Source: JAGLQQ01 sp043806135
GTDB taxonomy: Bacteria; Omnitrophota; Gorgyraeia; B26-G9
Assembly (NCBI GenBank): GCA_043806135.1
Contig: JAZDHG010000092.1
Span: 1-34,727 of the forward strand
Direction: 5' to 3'
DNA: 34,727 nucleotides
The notes under the pieces were generated by a model. It was given only the letters and a program-made list of their open reading frames with translations, ran no database searches and was not told the DNA's origin. A program made the translations under genes and the position numbers. This document shows, in pieces, positions 1-8,175 of the stretch. The stretch's first letter is position 1, and the number at the start of each line of letters is the position of its first letter.

Positions 1-774
1 CAGCGGTTTCACCGGGAATTCTGGGATGCGGTTGTATATGAGGGCAAAACTAATCTGGCTAAAGCCATGCAGGATTCAAAGCAGGATAATATCGGGCTGG
101 TAATCGCGGATGGCGCTCATCGCTGGAGTTATTTTTGTATTAATCTATTAGGCGATCCGCATGCTCCGGTAAACGGAGAGTTTTTGGCACCGACGGATTT
201 TTCCGCTACTAATGTGTTTGTGGCCAATAGAAGCTGGGTTAGTCTCAGATGGGTTAATTCCGGCATGTCCGCTTTAGAGAAGACAATGATCAGATACCGT
301 ACGGACGGCATATATCCCACCAGCAGTACGGACGGAACTTTGCTGACGGAACGCAGTGCAACACCGGGTACGGCAGATTTATTTAATCATACTGATGTTG
401 AAAACGGTTTAACTTATCATTATGCGGCTTTTGGTTATGACGGCAGCGCTTATGAGGGTAATGATGCGCTAACAAACCGTGCCTCTGTCACTATTATAGG
501 AGGCAGCAGCGGTACAAGTACCGGCAGAAGTGATTGTTTTATTGCCACGGTATGCTATGGCAGTAAAGACAGTATTAAGGTTAACGCTTTAAGATTATTT
601 CGGGACAAGGTTCTGGTTAATACATTCTCAGGTAAACAATTTATAGCTGAATATTATGTTGTTGGGCCTAAATTAGCAAAATGGATCGAGGATAAAGAAG
701 CTTTTAAAAGGATAATTCGCGAATGTCTTGATCCAATCGCAAGATGTGCCGCGATGATAACAGGAGGAAATTAA
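1..774 (+). CDS. C-terminal part of a secreted protein: peptidase C25-like tail, Fn3-like domain and CFI-box C-terminal domain (5' end outside window)
   Basis: The frame is open from base 1, so the gene begins upstream; the first ATG at 67 is internal. The first 50 or so residues contain a long helix and the motif NLLGDP, which I associate with the end of the gingipain-like peptidase C25 catalytic domain (family knowledge, moderate certainty). An Fn3-like beta domain of roughly 100 residues follows, then a Gly/Ser/Thr-rich linker. The last 80 residues start with CFIATVCYGS and continue with LRLFRDKVL and a YY/P pattern. This is the CFI-box C-terminal domain found at the ends of many surface or secreted proteins. 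The catalytic His and Cys would lie upstream, so activity cannot be judged. The stop codon TAA overlaps the ATG of the next gene by one base, so the two are probably co-transcribed and may act in the same secretion route. Confidence 0.75.
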   Translation, partial: QRFHREFWDAVVYEGKTNLAKAMQDSKQDNIGLVIADGAHRWSYFCINLLGDPHAPVNGEFLAPTDFSATNVFVANRSWVSLRWVNSGMSALEKTMIRYRTDGIYPTSSTDGTLLTERSATPGTADLFNHTDVENGLTYHYAAFGYDGSAYEGNDALTNRASVTIIGGSSGTSTGRSDCFIATVCYGSKDSIKVNALRLFRDKVLVNTFSGKQFIAEYYVVGPKLAKWIEDKEAFKRIIRECLDPIARCAAMITGGN

Positions 775-1769
775 TGCTAAGGTTATTTAAATTTTTGACG
801 CGTTTTTTGAACCTTTTGATATGCATATTCACTTTATGCTGCTCTATGCCTGATTTAATATATGCAGCAGCCGGCGGTGCAAGGCCAATATCTTTAGGAG
901 GTGCTTTTGTGGCCATGGCTGATGACGCTAATGCGGCAACCTGGAATCCGGCCGGCCTGGCCTGGCAGCAGGAACAGGAACTGACTTACAGCGGTCTTTT
1001 CTCAAAGCGCGGAGATTATATACCAGGTGATTTTATTAGTGATGATTATATTATTTATGCGCAGCCGCTGCGTGTGAATTACCGGGGTGATTTTGATGAA
1101 CTTGGCGGATTAGGTGTCTACTTTCTTAATTCCGGATATGAAGACGATACAACCCGGGCAAAACAGACAGTATGGCAGCCGGGTATTGCCTACGGACGTG
1201 CTTTTAGCTCTAACGACACAATGGCTTGGGGAGTAAGTGTAAATGTACAGATGTATGACTCTGAGATACCCGGGGCAACCGCAAGCGATAATGCTTTGGG
1301 ATTAAACGCGGGTTATTTATGGTATTTTAACAGCAGTGTAACGCTGGGCTTATTGATCGAAAATATAAATGAACCGACATTATCCCTGTATGGTGTCAAC
1401 AGCAGAATAGTAAGGGTTTGGCGTCCGGCAATTGCTTATTATATGAGCGATTCAACTGCAGTATCTCTTGAGATATATGATTTAACCGGAAATACGAAGG
1501 AAAGCGGTTCTGACTATAGCCAGAATATCAGATTAGGGTTTGAACATAATCTGAGCAAAGAGGTTTCATTGCGCCTTGGAGCGCATAATATTAATTCTGA
1601 GGTTGATACAAGCAGATACTTAAGTATGGGTATCGGCTGGATGCGCAGTGAGTTTTTTGATGCCAAACAGATGAATTACTATGTAGATTATACCTTTATT
1701 TACTGGACTGATCCGTTAAGCAGCATGGAAGACTACACTCATCAAATAGGATTAACTATTAAATTTTGA
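774..1769 (+). CDS. PorV/PorQ-like outer-membrane beta-barrel protein
   Basis: This is a 331-residue protein. The start is ATG 774, preceded by AGGAGG at 763-768; an in-frame ATG at 744 lies inside the upstream gene and lacks such a site. The N-terminus has basic residues and a hydrophobic stretch ending near IYAAAGG, a plausible signal peptide. Mature residues follow the pattern 'RPISLGGAFVAMADDANAA', then TWNPAGLA, typical of the PorV/PorQ (UPF0164-related) family of FadL-like barrels. The remainder alternates hydrophobic and polar residues with many aromatics and ends in a final strand with terminal Phe (LTIKF), as outer-membrane barrels do. In Bacteroidetes PorV shuttles type IX secretion cargo and works with the C25-type sortase PorU. 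Here it is adjacent to a C25-like, CFI-box-bearing protein, but a sorting role is only inferred. Confidence 0.75.
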   Translation: MLRLFKFLTRFLNLLICIFTLCCSMPDLIYAAAGGARPISLGGAFVAMADDANAATWNPAGLAWQQEQELTYSGLFSKRGDYIPGDFISDDYIIYAQPLRVNYRGDFDELGGLGVYFLNSGYEDDTTRAKQTVWQPGIAYGRAFSSNDTMAWGVSVNVQMYDSEIPGATASDNALGLNAGYLWYFNSSVTLGLLIENINEPTLSLYGVNSRIVRVWRPAIAYYMSDSTAVSLEIYDLTGNTKESGSDYSQNIRLGFEHNLSKEVSLRLGAHNINSEVDTSRYLSMGIGWMRSEFFDAKQMNYYVDYTFIYWTDPLSSMEDYTHQIGLTIKF

Positions 1770-1780
1770 CACATTCGGCG

Positions 1781-1891
1781 ACAAGCCCCAATGCTTGTCA
1801 TTGGGGAATCAGAGCCGCAAGTTCGAAGGGCTTGTTTGCTCAGTGTCAAGCCTAACAATGATGAAACAAGTCCTAATGCTTGGCATCGGGG
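1781..1891 (+). repeat. Two degenerate copies of a 26-base hairpin-forming repeat
   Basis: Bases 1781-1806 and 1866-1891 match at 22 of 26 positions. Copy 1 forms a perfect 8-bp stem (1786-1793 with 1799-1806, loop CTTGT). Copy 2 keeps the layout with wobble pairs and one A/C mismatch. No T-run follows either stem, so they do not look like efficient intrinsic terminators. They may be remnants of a dispersed intergenic repeat. I see no gene between 1770 and 2103; the rest of that stretch is AT-rich. Confidence 0.5.
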
Positions 1892-1996
1892 TATACCAAA
1901 TGGCTTGACAAATAAATACCTTTACCTAAAAATCTTTACTTGTAAATAGGTTATAGTTACAGAAGGAGAGACGTTATTAAAAAACCTAATCATATA

Positions 1997-2025
1997 TTGA
2001 CAATTAAATTTTATTATGTTATACT
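1997..2025 (+). promoter_or_regulatory. Sigma-70-type promoter of the 65-codon gene
   Basis: TTGACA (1997-2002), a 17-base spacer and TATACT (2020-2025). Transcription would start near 2032, giving a leader of about 70 bases before the GTG at 2104 and a total transcript of about 325 bases ending at the terminator at 2328-2356. Confidence 0.75.
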
Positions 2026-2103
2026 TACTACAGGAGTAAGTTTTTTTTTATCAGTATATTAAGTACTTTTTAAAAGTGTGAATAAACAGGAAAGGAGGGT
2101 GTT

Positions 2104-2301
2104 GTGAACAGGAACAATCTGTTTATTCAGCGTAGATTTCAGGTCCAGCAGGATAGGTCAAATGATAATATTCATTTTCTCGGGTCATTATATATAGCCT
2201 ATTATTTTTTTGTTGGGAATGAATTGTTTGTCTCTAAATATGCCCTGTGTGTAAAACTAACAAAGACAAGACAGCAGTTAAATGAACTTTTAAGTAAATA
2301 A
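2104..2301 (+). CDS. Small hypothetical protein, 65 residues
   Basis: I do not recognise this family. The support for a real gene is contextual: a near-consensus promoter, a strong ribosome binding site (AAAGGAGGG at about 2092-2100) just before the GTG, and an intrinsic terminator 27 bases after the stop. The N-terminal half is polar and basic (many N, Q, R). The middle holds an aromatic-rich segment (LYIAYYFFVG) that could be a short membrane-associated or core helix. The C-terminus is basic and helical (LTKTRQQLNELLSK). I see no metal-binding cysteine pairs and no signal peptide. The unit could alternatively be a small RNA whose ORF is incidental. Confidence 0.5.
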   Translation: MNRNNLFIQRRFQVQQDRSNDNIHFLGSLYIAYYFFVGNELFVSKYALCVKLTKTRQQLNELLSK

Positions 2302-2327
2302 TAGTTGAAGTCTAAGGTCTTATAATA

Positions 2328-2356
2328 AAAGCTCCTCAAAAATGAGGAGCTTTTTT
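2328..2356 (+). terminator. Intrinsic terminator after the 65-codon gene
   Basis: AAAGCTCCTCA (2328-2338) pairs perfectly with TGAGGAGCTTT (2343-2353) around a 4-base loop, and the T-run at 2351-2356 follows. The next promoter starts 3 bases later, so the two transcription units are cleanly separated. Confidence 0.9.
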
Positions 2357-2358
2357 GT

Positions 2359-2387
2359 TTGACAAATCAATCTAAATCTTGTAAAAT
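2359..2387 (+). promoter_or_regulatory. Sigma-70-type promoter of the 2440-11673 operon
   Basis: TTGACA (2359-2364), a 17-base spacer and TAAAAT (2382-2387). The TTG that could be read as an upstream in-frame start of the peptidase is part of this -35 box. Translation therefore starts further downstream, at ATG 2440. Confidence 0.8.
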
Positions 2388-2439
2388 CTTTGGGTTAAGC
2401 AGCTTAATTGGTTTGAATATCAGCGGAGACTTATACAAA

Positions 2440-3732
2440 ATGTATGAAATATCAGAACTTGAGAATGGCCTTAAGGTTGCCACCTGTAAATTGCCAAATA
2501 CCAGATCTGTGGCCGTGGGACTCTGGGTAAGAACCGGCGGCAGGTATGAGCCAAAAAAATTAAACGGTATTTCCCATTTTTTTGAGCATATCGTTTTTAA
2601 GGGGTCAAAAAAAAGATCCTACAGGCAGATAAAGGAGTCAATAGAGGGTGTAGGAGGAATGTTGAACGGCTTTACTTCCGAGGAAGTAACCTGTTTTTTA
2701 GCAAAAGTTTTGGAAAAACATCTTGCGCTGGCATTGGATGTACTGATCGATATGCTTCTGAATCCGTTAATACGGCAAAGCGATATTGACAAGGAAAGGC
2801 TTGTAATTTTTGAAGAAATAAAAATGTATTTTGACCTTCCTCATCATCTTGCTTATGATAATTTTCAAAAAATGCTTTGGCCTCGGCATGCGCTGGGACG
2901 GAACCTGGCAGGCGAGGTGCAGACACTTAATAAAATTAATAATCAGCAGTTAATCCGATACAAGCAAAAGTTTTATGACCTTAATAATATGCTGGTCTGT
3001 GTGAGCGGGAACATAGAACATGCTGACTTGCTAAAAATACTTAAAGGAATTTTTAAGTCAAACCTCAGCAATATCAATCCCGGGTATAAAAATAACGGAT
3101 TTGCTCCGGTAATAATTACGCAAGAGGCGCCATGCGTCAGCCTGATAAATAAACATACTCAGCAGTCACATATTGTGTTAGGAGCGCACGCGCCCAAACG
3201 CGAGCATCCCTTGCGGTATGCCTTGATGATTTTACATATAATACTCGGCGCGAATATGTCCAGTAGGCTTTTTAATGAACTGCGGGAAAAAAGGGGATAT
3301 GCGTATGAGATTGCAACCTCAATAAAAGGCTTTGATGATACCGGCGCTTTTATAGTGCATGCGGGTGTTGTTAATGAAAAACTTGTCAATGCCTGCGCAT
3401 TAGTCCTTAAAGAATTGAAAAAGACATGTAATACTCCTGTAGGTGGCCGTGAACTGGCAAGAGCTAAGGATTATTTTTCAGGACAGATGCTAATGTCTTT
3501 AGATGATACGTTAGACCGTATGGTATGGATTGGAGAAAAACTGATCAATAAAAGAAAGGTTTTACATCCGGATGAAATAATTAAATGCATAGAGGCGGTT
3601 ACCCCGGATGATCTTATGCGCGTGGCCAATTTAATATTTAAAAAGGGACTTTTCAATCTTTCCGTGGTCGGACCGGTCGATGAAAATGAAAACAGAAAAT
3701 TAGTTCAACTTTTGAAAGGATTTAAAACATGA
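2440..3732 (+). CDS. M16-family zinc metallopeptidase (processing-peptidase-like)
   Basis: This is a 430-residue protein from ATG 2440; the frame is open further upstream, but that stretch contains the promoter. Residues 46-50 are HFFEH, the inverted zinc motif HxxEH (H46 and H50 ligands, E49 base), with a further Glu at 126 (FEEIK), the expected spacing for the third ligand. The C-terminal half contains LFNELREKRGYAYEI, the Arg/Tyr substrate-binding signature of the second M16 domain. The length fits single-chain bacterial M16B peptidases such as B. subtilis MlpA (YmxG). No signal peptide is seen, so it is probably cytoplasmic. The next start (ATGA overlap) is translationally coupled. The substrate is unknown. 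Confidence 0.88.
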   Translation: MYEISELENGLKVATCKLPNTRSVAVGLWVRTGGRYEPKKLNGISHFFEHIVFKGSKKRSYRQIKESIEGVGGMLNGFTSEEVTCFLAKVLEKHLALALDVLIDMLLNPLIRQSDIDKERLVIFEEIKMYFDLPHHLAYDNFQKMLWPRHALGRNLAGEVQTLNKINNQQLIRYKQKFYDLNNMLVCVSGNIEHADLLKILKGIFKSNLSNINPGYKNNGFAPVIITQEAPCVSLINKHTQQSHIVLGAHAPKREHPLRYALMILHIILGANMSSRLFNELREKRGYAYEIATSIKGFDDTGAFIVHAGVVNEKLVNACALVLKELKKTCNTPVGGRELARAKDYFSGQMLMSLDDTLDRMVWIGEKLINKRKVLHPDEIIKCIEAVTPDDLMRVANLIFKKGLFNLSVVGPVDENENRKLVQLLKGFKT

Positions 3733-4379
3733 AAAGAAAGAAAATATTGATCGCTCCTTCAATCCTTTCGGCTGATTTCAGCCGCTTGGAAAATGAAGTA
3801 AAATCACTGGAAAAAGCAGGTGCGGACTTGATTCATGTTGATGTGATGGATGGACACTTTGTTCCCAATATTACAATAGGGCCTGCGGTTATAAAAAGTA
3901 TTTGGATCAGAACAAATTTGCCGCTGGATGTGCATTTAATGATAAGTGATCCATGGTTTTTTCTGGAGGATTTTATACAAGCCGGCAGTTCTTTGATTAC
4001 GGTACACAGCGAGGTGTGTTCATTATCTTTAGTGAAAAAAATAAAGGCTAAATTAAGGTCAAACAATGTTCGCTTAGGTATAAGCTTAAATCCGGGTACG
4101 CCTCTTAAAAAATTATATAAGGTGCTTGATTTGGCCGATCTTATACTTCTTATGAGCGTAAATCCAGGATTTGAAGGGCAGTCTTTTATGCCTGTTGTTA
4201 TTCCTAAACTTCGGGCGCTGCGGAAGATATTTTCAAATGATATTGAAGTTGACGGCGGCATTACCGACAAAACAGCACCTGCGGTTATAGAAAACGGAGC
4301 AAATATACTGGTTTCCGGCTCTTATTTGTTTAATGCGAAAAATAAGGCGCAAGCAATTAGAAAGTTAAAAAATGAATGA
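3729..4379 (+). CDS. rpe: Ribulose-phosphate 3-epimerase
   Basis: This enzyme interconverts ribulose 5-phosphate and xylulose 5-phosphate in the pentose phosphate pathway. At 216 residues it is normal length for a single TIM barrel. Diagnostic motifs are APSILSADFSRLE at the N-terminus, HVDVMDGHFVPN with the catalytic Asp and metal-binding His, DVHLMI, MSVNPGFEGQ, EVDGGI with the second catalytic Asp, and the phosphate-binding NILVSGSYLF near the C-terminus. The ATG overlaps the TGA of the peptidase gene (ATGA), and the gene overlaps the following mutase by 8 bases, so it lies inside a translationally coupled operon. Confidence 0.95.
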   Translation: MKRKKILIAPSILSADFSRLENEVKSLEKAGADLIHVDVMDGHFVPNITIGPAVIKSIWIRTNLPLDVHLMISDPWFFLEDFIQAGSSLITVHSEVCSLSLVKKIKAKLRSNNVRLGISLNPGTPLKKLYKVLDLADLILLMSVNPGFEGQSFMPVVIPKLRALRKIFSNDIEVDGGITDKTAPAVIENGANILVSGSYLFNAKNKAQAIRKLKNE

Positions 4380-5745
4380 TATAAAATTCGGCACTGACGG
4401 ATTCCGGGCGGTTATTGCCGATGAATTCACTTTTGAGAATGTAACTAGAATAACGCAAGCACTTGCCTGTTATCTGAAAAAAAGGAAAAAGGGGCAGATC
4501 CGTAAGGGAGTTATTGTCGGATATGACTGCCGCTTTCTATCGGATAAATTTGCTATGAAGGCGGCAGATATCCTGTCTGATTGCGGTATTCCTGTGCGCA
4601 TGACTAACCGTCCTGCGCCTACACCGGCAATAAGTGCTTATATCAGAGAAAACTCTCTGCCGTGCGGAGTAATAATTACGGCCAGTCACAATCCGCCTGA
4701 GTTTAATGGGATAAAAATAAAAAATGAATTCGGAGCATCAGTTGGAAAAGAGGTAACAAAAGAAATAGAATCGCTTGTGAAAAACGGCTGCAACGCTTTA
4801 GGTAAGAAACCCAAGACAAAGATAGAATATGTGGAAGTGCATCAACCTTATATCGTTTTTTTGAAGAGTTATTTGAATCTTAGACTCCTTAAAAAATCAC
4901 ACTTTCATGTTATTGTTGATGCCATGCATGGCTCAGGAACAGGCATTGTGGAAAAAATTCTAAGAGACACGGGCTGCTCTGTGAAAGGAATCCGCACCGG
5001 CAGAGATATCCTGTTCGGCGGAGTAAATCCTGAGCCGATATCAGATAACCTGAAACTATTAAAAGAAACCGTGATTAAAGAAAAGGCTGATCTTGGTATT
5101 GCCTTAGACGGCGACGGTGATCGAATCGGGGCAATGTGTCCGGACGGAAAGTTCATAAGTTCGCATCAGGTGATCTGCCTGTTGCTTTTACATTTAATTG
5201 AAGATAGAAAATTCAAAGGGAAAATTGTCAAAAGCTTAAATACCACAACACTTGTTGATAAAATAGCGCAGTATTATAATCTTCCTTTGGATATTGTTCC
5301 GGTTGGATTCAAAAATATTGCTTCGAAAATGCTCAAAGAGGATATTTTGCTCGGAGGAGAAGAATCAGGAGGAATAGGATTTAAGGGGTATATGCCTGAG
5401 CGTGACGGTGCCTTGTCCGGGCTGCTTATTCTTGAGATGATGGCTTATAAAAAGAAGTCTATCCTCAAGATCATAAGTTCCATGGAAAAGAGATTCGGAA
5501 AATTTATTTATATGCGCAGGGATTTAAAGGCGCGCTTAAAAAAGGTGCTGCCGAATTTAAAGTATATCCTGGGTAAAAGGGTATTGCAAATAGAGACTTA
5601 TGACGGGACTAAATATACACTTGAAGACGAAAGCTGGCTTATTGTAAGAGCTTCAGGCACAGAACCTATCATCAGAGTTTACGCTGAAGCTGCTACTAAA
5701 AAGAATGTGCTTAAACTTATTGAATTCGGATCTAATTTAATATGA
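4372..5745 (+). CDS. Phosphohexomutase (phosphoglucomutase/phosphomannomutase family)
   Basis: This 457-residue alpha-D-phosphohexomutase moves phosphate between C1 and C6 of a hexose. All four family loops are visible: the phosphoserine loop TASHNP (S105) following a GTDGFRAVI N-terminus; the metal loop DGDGDR from residue 246; the sugar-specificity loop GEESGGIGFKGY near residue 329; and the phosphate-binding RASGTEPIIRVY near residue 425. The N-terminal GTDGFRAVIADEF differs from the GTDGIRG start common in GlmM, so I favour phosphoglucomutase or phosphomannomutase specificity. A GlmM-like role in peptidoglycan precursor synthesis is not excluded. It overlaps rpe by 8 bases and lepA by 4. 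Confidence 0.85.
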   Translation: MNDIKFGTDGFRAVIADEFTFENVTRITQALACYLKKRKKGQIRKGVIVGYDCRFLSDKFAMKAADILSDCGIPVRMTNRPAPTPAISAYIRENSLPCGVIITASHNPPEFNGIKIKNEFGASVGKEVTKEIESLVKNGCNALGKKPKTKIEYVEVHQPYIVFLKSYLNLRLLKKSHFHVIVDAMHGSGTGIVEKILRDTGCSVKGIRTGRDILFGGVNPEPISDNLKLLKETVIKEKADLGIALDGDGDRIGAMCPDGKFISSHQVICLLLLHLIEDRKFKGKIVKSLNTTTLVDKIAQYYNLPLDIVPVGFKNIASKMLKEDILLGGEESGGIGFKGYMPERDGALSGLLILEMMAYKKKSILKIISSMEKRFGKFIYMRRDLKARLKKVLPNLKYILGKRVLQIETYDGTKYTLEDESWLIVRASGTEPIIRVYAEAATKKNVLKLIEFGSNLI

Positions 5746-7532
5746 ATAAAGAACTAATCAGAAATTTTTCCATAATTGCTCATATTGACCATGGTAAATC
5801 GACGCTTGCCGATCGGATGCTCGAAATAACTCATTCGGTACAGGAACGTGAAATGCATGAGCAGATGCTGGATGATATGGAACTGGAAAGAGAGCGGGGC
5901 ATTACCATCAAGGCCTCAGCGGTAAGGATATTTTTTGATTCTCAAGACGGTAAAAAATACCAGCTTAACCTTATTGACACTCCCGGCCATGTTGATTTCA
6001 GTTACGAGGTGAAAAAATCACTCTCCGCATGCGAAGGTGCGCTTTTACTGGTTGATGCGGTTCAGGGAATTGAGGCGCAGACAGTGGCTAATTTTTATCT
6101 GGCAGTGGAGCAAAACCTGAAGATCATACCGGTTATAAATAAAATCGATCTTCCGAATGCTCATCCGGAGGTTATCATGCATCAAATCCAAGATATACTT
6201 TGCATGGATGAAAAGCCCTTACTGGCAAGCGCTAAACAAGGCACAGGAATAACTGAAATTCTGGAAACAATTATTGAAAAAATCCCTCCGCCGTCTGGCA
6301 GCAGTAAGAATCTTCTACAGGCGCTGATATTTGATTCTGTTTTTGATTCTTACAAAGGTGTGATTGTATATGTGCGGGTTATCAATGGGAAAATTGAGCC
6401 AAACATAAACATAATGTTGATGCACTCAGGGAAAAAATACGAGGTTTTGGAGATTGGGGTTTTAACTCCCTCGCCGCAAAAAGTGGACAGTCTTTCCTGC
6501 GGAGAAGTGGGATATATTTGCTGCAATATTAAGGACCCTGCGGACGTGTTGATCGGTGATACAGTTACGGACTTTAAAAGACCGTCTGAGAAACCCCTGC
6601 ACGGTTTTAAGAAGAATCTGCCGCTGGTTTATTCAGGACTTTATCCTGTAAACAGTACGGATTTTGACCATCTGCGTGATTGCCTGCATAAGCTTAAATT
6701 AACTGATTTTGGCTTTGTTTTTGAAACGGAAAGCAGCCCTTCTCTTGGATTCGGGTTTCGTTGCGGTTTTTTTGGCCTTTTACATATGGATATTGTGCAG
6801 CAGCGTTTAGAGAGGGAGTTTGAGGTGAATCTTATCGCCACAACTCCCAGCGTAGTGTACCGAATAAAACTTATAAACGGCAGTACGATTGAAGTGGATA
6901 ACCCGGCTAAATTTCCTGAGCCGCAGCAGATTGACTTTATTGAGGAACCCTATATCAAAGCTTTTATGATCGTTCCGCATGATTGTCTTGGACTGGTTAT
7001 GAGCCTGGCCCAGTCAAAAAGGGGAACACATAAAAGCAAAGAGTTTCTTGATGAACAAAGGATGATGCTCACCTATGAATTTCCACTGGCGGAGATCATT
7101 GTTGACTTTTATGACAAATTGAAGTCTATAACCCGCGGATACGGATCGCTTGATTATGAAGTGATCGGATACCGCCATACTAAATTAGTTAAATTGGAGA
7201 TCCTTATAAACGGAGCGCCTTGTGATGCTCTGTCGTTTCTTGTCCACAAAGATAATGCGCATTATAAAGGGCGTCAGGTTGTTTCAAAGCTGCGTGAGCT
7301 TATTCCCCGTCAGCTTTATGAGGTCGCGATACAGGCAGCGATCGGTTCAAGAGTAATTTCCCGTGAAACAGTTAAAGCAATGGGGAAAAATGTTACGGCT
7401 AAATGTTACGGCGGGGATATCTCCAGAAAAAGAAAACTGCTGGAAAAACAGAAAGAAGGACGAAAAAGAATGAAGCAGTTCGGGAAAGTGCAAATTCCTC
7501 AGGAAGCTTTTATGGCTGTCCTGAAAATATAA
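5742..7532 (+). CDS. lepA: Elongation factor 4 (LepA), ribosome-associated translational GTPase
   Basis: This is a 596-residue protein, the usual LepA length. The G domain has the P-loop AHIDHGKSTL (G1), a switch region with RERGITIKA, DTPGHVDFS (G3), NKIDLPNA (G4) and SAKQGTG (G5). The later part contains the EF-G-like domains and the LepA-specific C-terminal domain (SRETVKAMGKNVTAKCYGG and the Lys/Arg-rich RKRKLLEKQKEGRKRMK). LepA binds ribosomes and affects initiation and elongation under stress. In many bacteria lepA directly precedes the signal peptidase gene lepB, as here. The ATG overlaps the preceding TGA (ATGA). Confidence 0.97.
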   Translation: MNKELIRNFSIIAHIDHGKSTLADRMLEITHSVQEREMHEQMLDDMELERERGITIKASAVRIFFDSQDGKKYQLNLIDTPGHVDFSYEVKKSLSACEGALLLVDAVQGIEAQTVANFYLAVEQNLKIIPVINKIDLPNAHPEVIMHQIQDILCMDEKPLLASAKQGTGITEILETIIEKIPPPSGSSKNLLQALIFDSVFDSYKGVIVYVRVINGKIEPNINIMLMHSGKKYEVLEIGVLTPSPQKVDSLSCGEVGYICCNIKDPADVLIGDTVTDFKRPSEKPLHGFKKNLPLVYSGLYPVNSTDFDHLRDCLHKLKLTDFGFVFETESSPSLGFGFRCGFFGLLHMDIVQQRLEREFEVNLIATTPSVVYRIKLINGSTIEVDNPAKFPEPQQIDFIEEPYIKAFMIVPHDCLGLVMSLAQSKRGTHKSKEFLDEQRMMLTYEFPLAEIIVDFYDKLKSITRGYGSLDYEVIGYRHTKLVKLEILINGAPCDALSFLVHKDNAHYKGRQVVSKLRELIPRQLYEVAIQAAIGSRVISRETVKAMGKNVTAKCYGGDISRKRKLLEKQKEGRKRMKQFGKVQIPQEAFMAVLKI

Positions 7533-7557
7533 TGTCAAACTTAAACAAAGGAACTCA

Positions 7558-8133
7558 ATGTTAAAAGAAAAACCGGAAATGTCTAAAAAATCATTTTGGC
7601 AAAAAGCTAAACCGGTGATCAAAGAGTACGGGGAATCCCTGCTGATCGCTTTTGTTCTGGCAATGCTGATCAGAACATTTGTTGTTCAGGCATTTAAGAT
7701 ACCTACGGGATCAATGAAACCGATGTTTGTTGAAGGGGACCGGATACTGGTTAATAAGTTTATTTATAAGTTCCGAGAGCCGGCGCGGGGGGATGTCATT
7801 GTTTTTAAATATCCGGAAGATATGAAACTGGCTTTCATCAAGCGTCTTATCGGGAAATCAGGAGAAAATATAAAAATTAAAAATGGCCGGATATTAATAG
7901 ATGGCCAGGAAATAAATAACCAGGAAATAAATGCAAATTTTTATTACAATCGCGGTGAGTACGGCGGCGTCGACCAAGTGATAAATGTTCCGGCAGATGC
8001 GTTTTATGCGCTGGGAGATAACAGCGCCAACAGCAGGGATTCACGCTATTGGGGGTTTGTTCCCGAGAAGAATCTGATAGGCAAAGCCATACTAATTTAT
8101 TGGCCGCCGTACAGAGTGCGCTTAATTGAATAG
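7558..8133 (+). CDS. lepB: Signal peptidase I
   Basis: This membrane-bound Ser/Lys endopeptidase removes signal peptides from exported preproteins. At 191 residues it is the short type with a single N-terminal membrane segment (about residues 27-45, rich in L, I, A, F, V). The serine is S52 in PTGSMKPM and the general-base Lys is K96 in FIKRLIG. The C-terminal box LGDNSANSRDSRYWG is intact. The ATG at 7558 has AAAGGA upstream; a second Met eight codons in is also possible. It follows lepA by 25 bases and should process the many exported proteins encoded nearby. Confidence 0.95.
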   Translation: MLKEKPEMSKKSFWQKAKPVIKEYGESLLIAFVLAMLIRTFVVQAFKIPTGSMKPMFVEGDRILVNKFIYKFREPARGDVIVFKYPEDMKLAFIKRLIGKSGENIKIKNGRILIDGQEINNQEINANFYYNRGEYGGVDQVINVPADAFYALGDNSANSRDSRYWGFVPEKNLIGKAILIYWPPYRVRLIE

Positions 8134-8175
8134 GCCGTTTATCTGATGTTTTGTTACATTTAAAGGGGTGCAATT

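Noticed and set aside
2359..2439. 27-residue N-terminal extension of the M16 peptidase from TTG 2359
   Set aside because: The TTG is part of the -35 box TTGACA and the stretch includes the -10 box TAAAAT; family similarity starts at ATG 2440.
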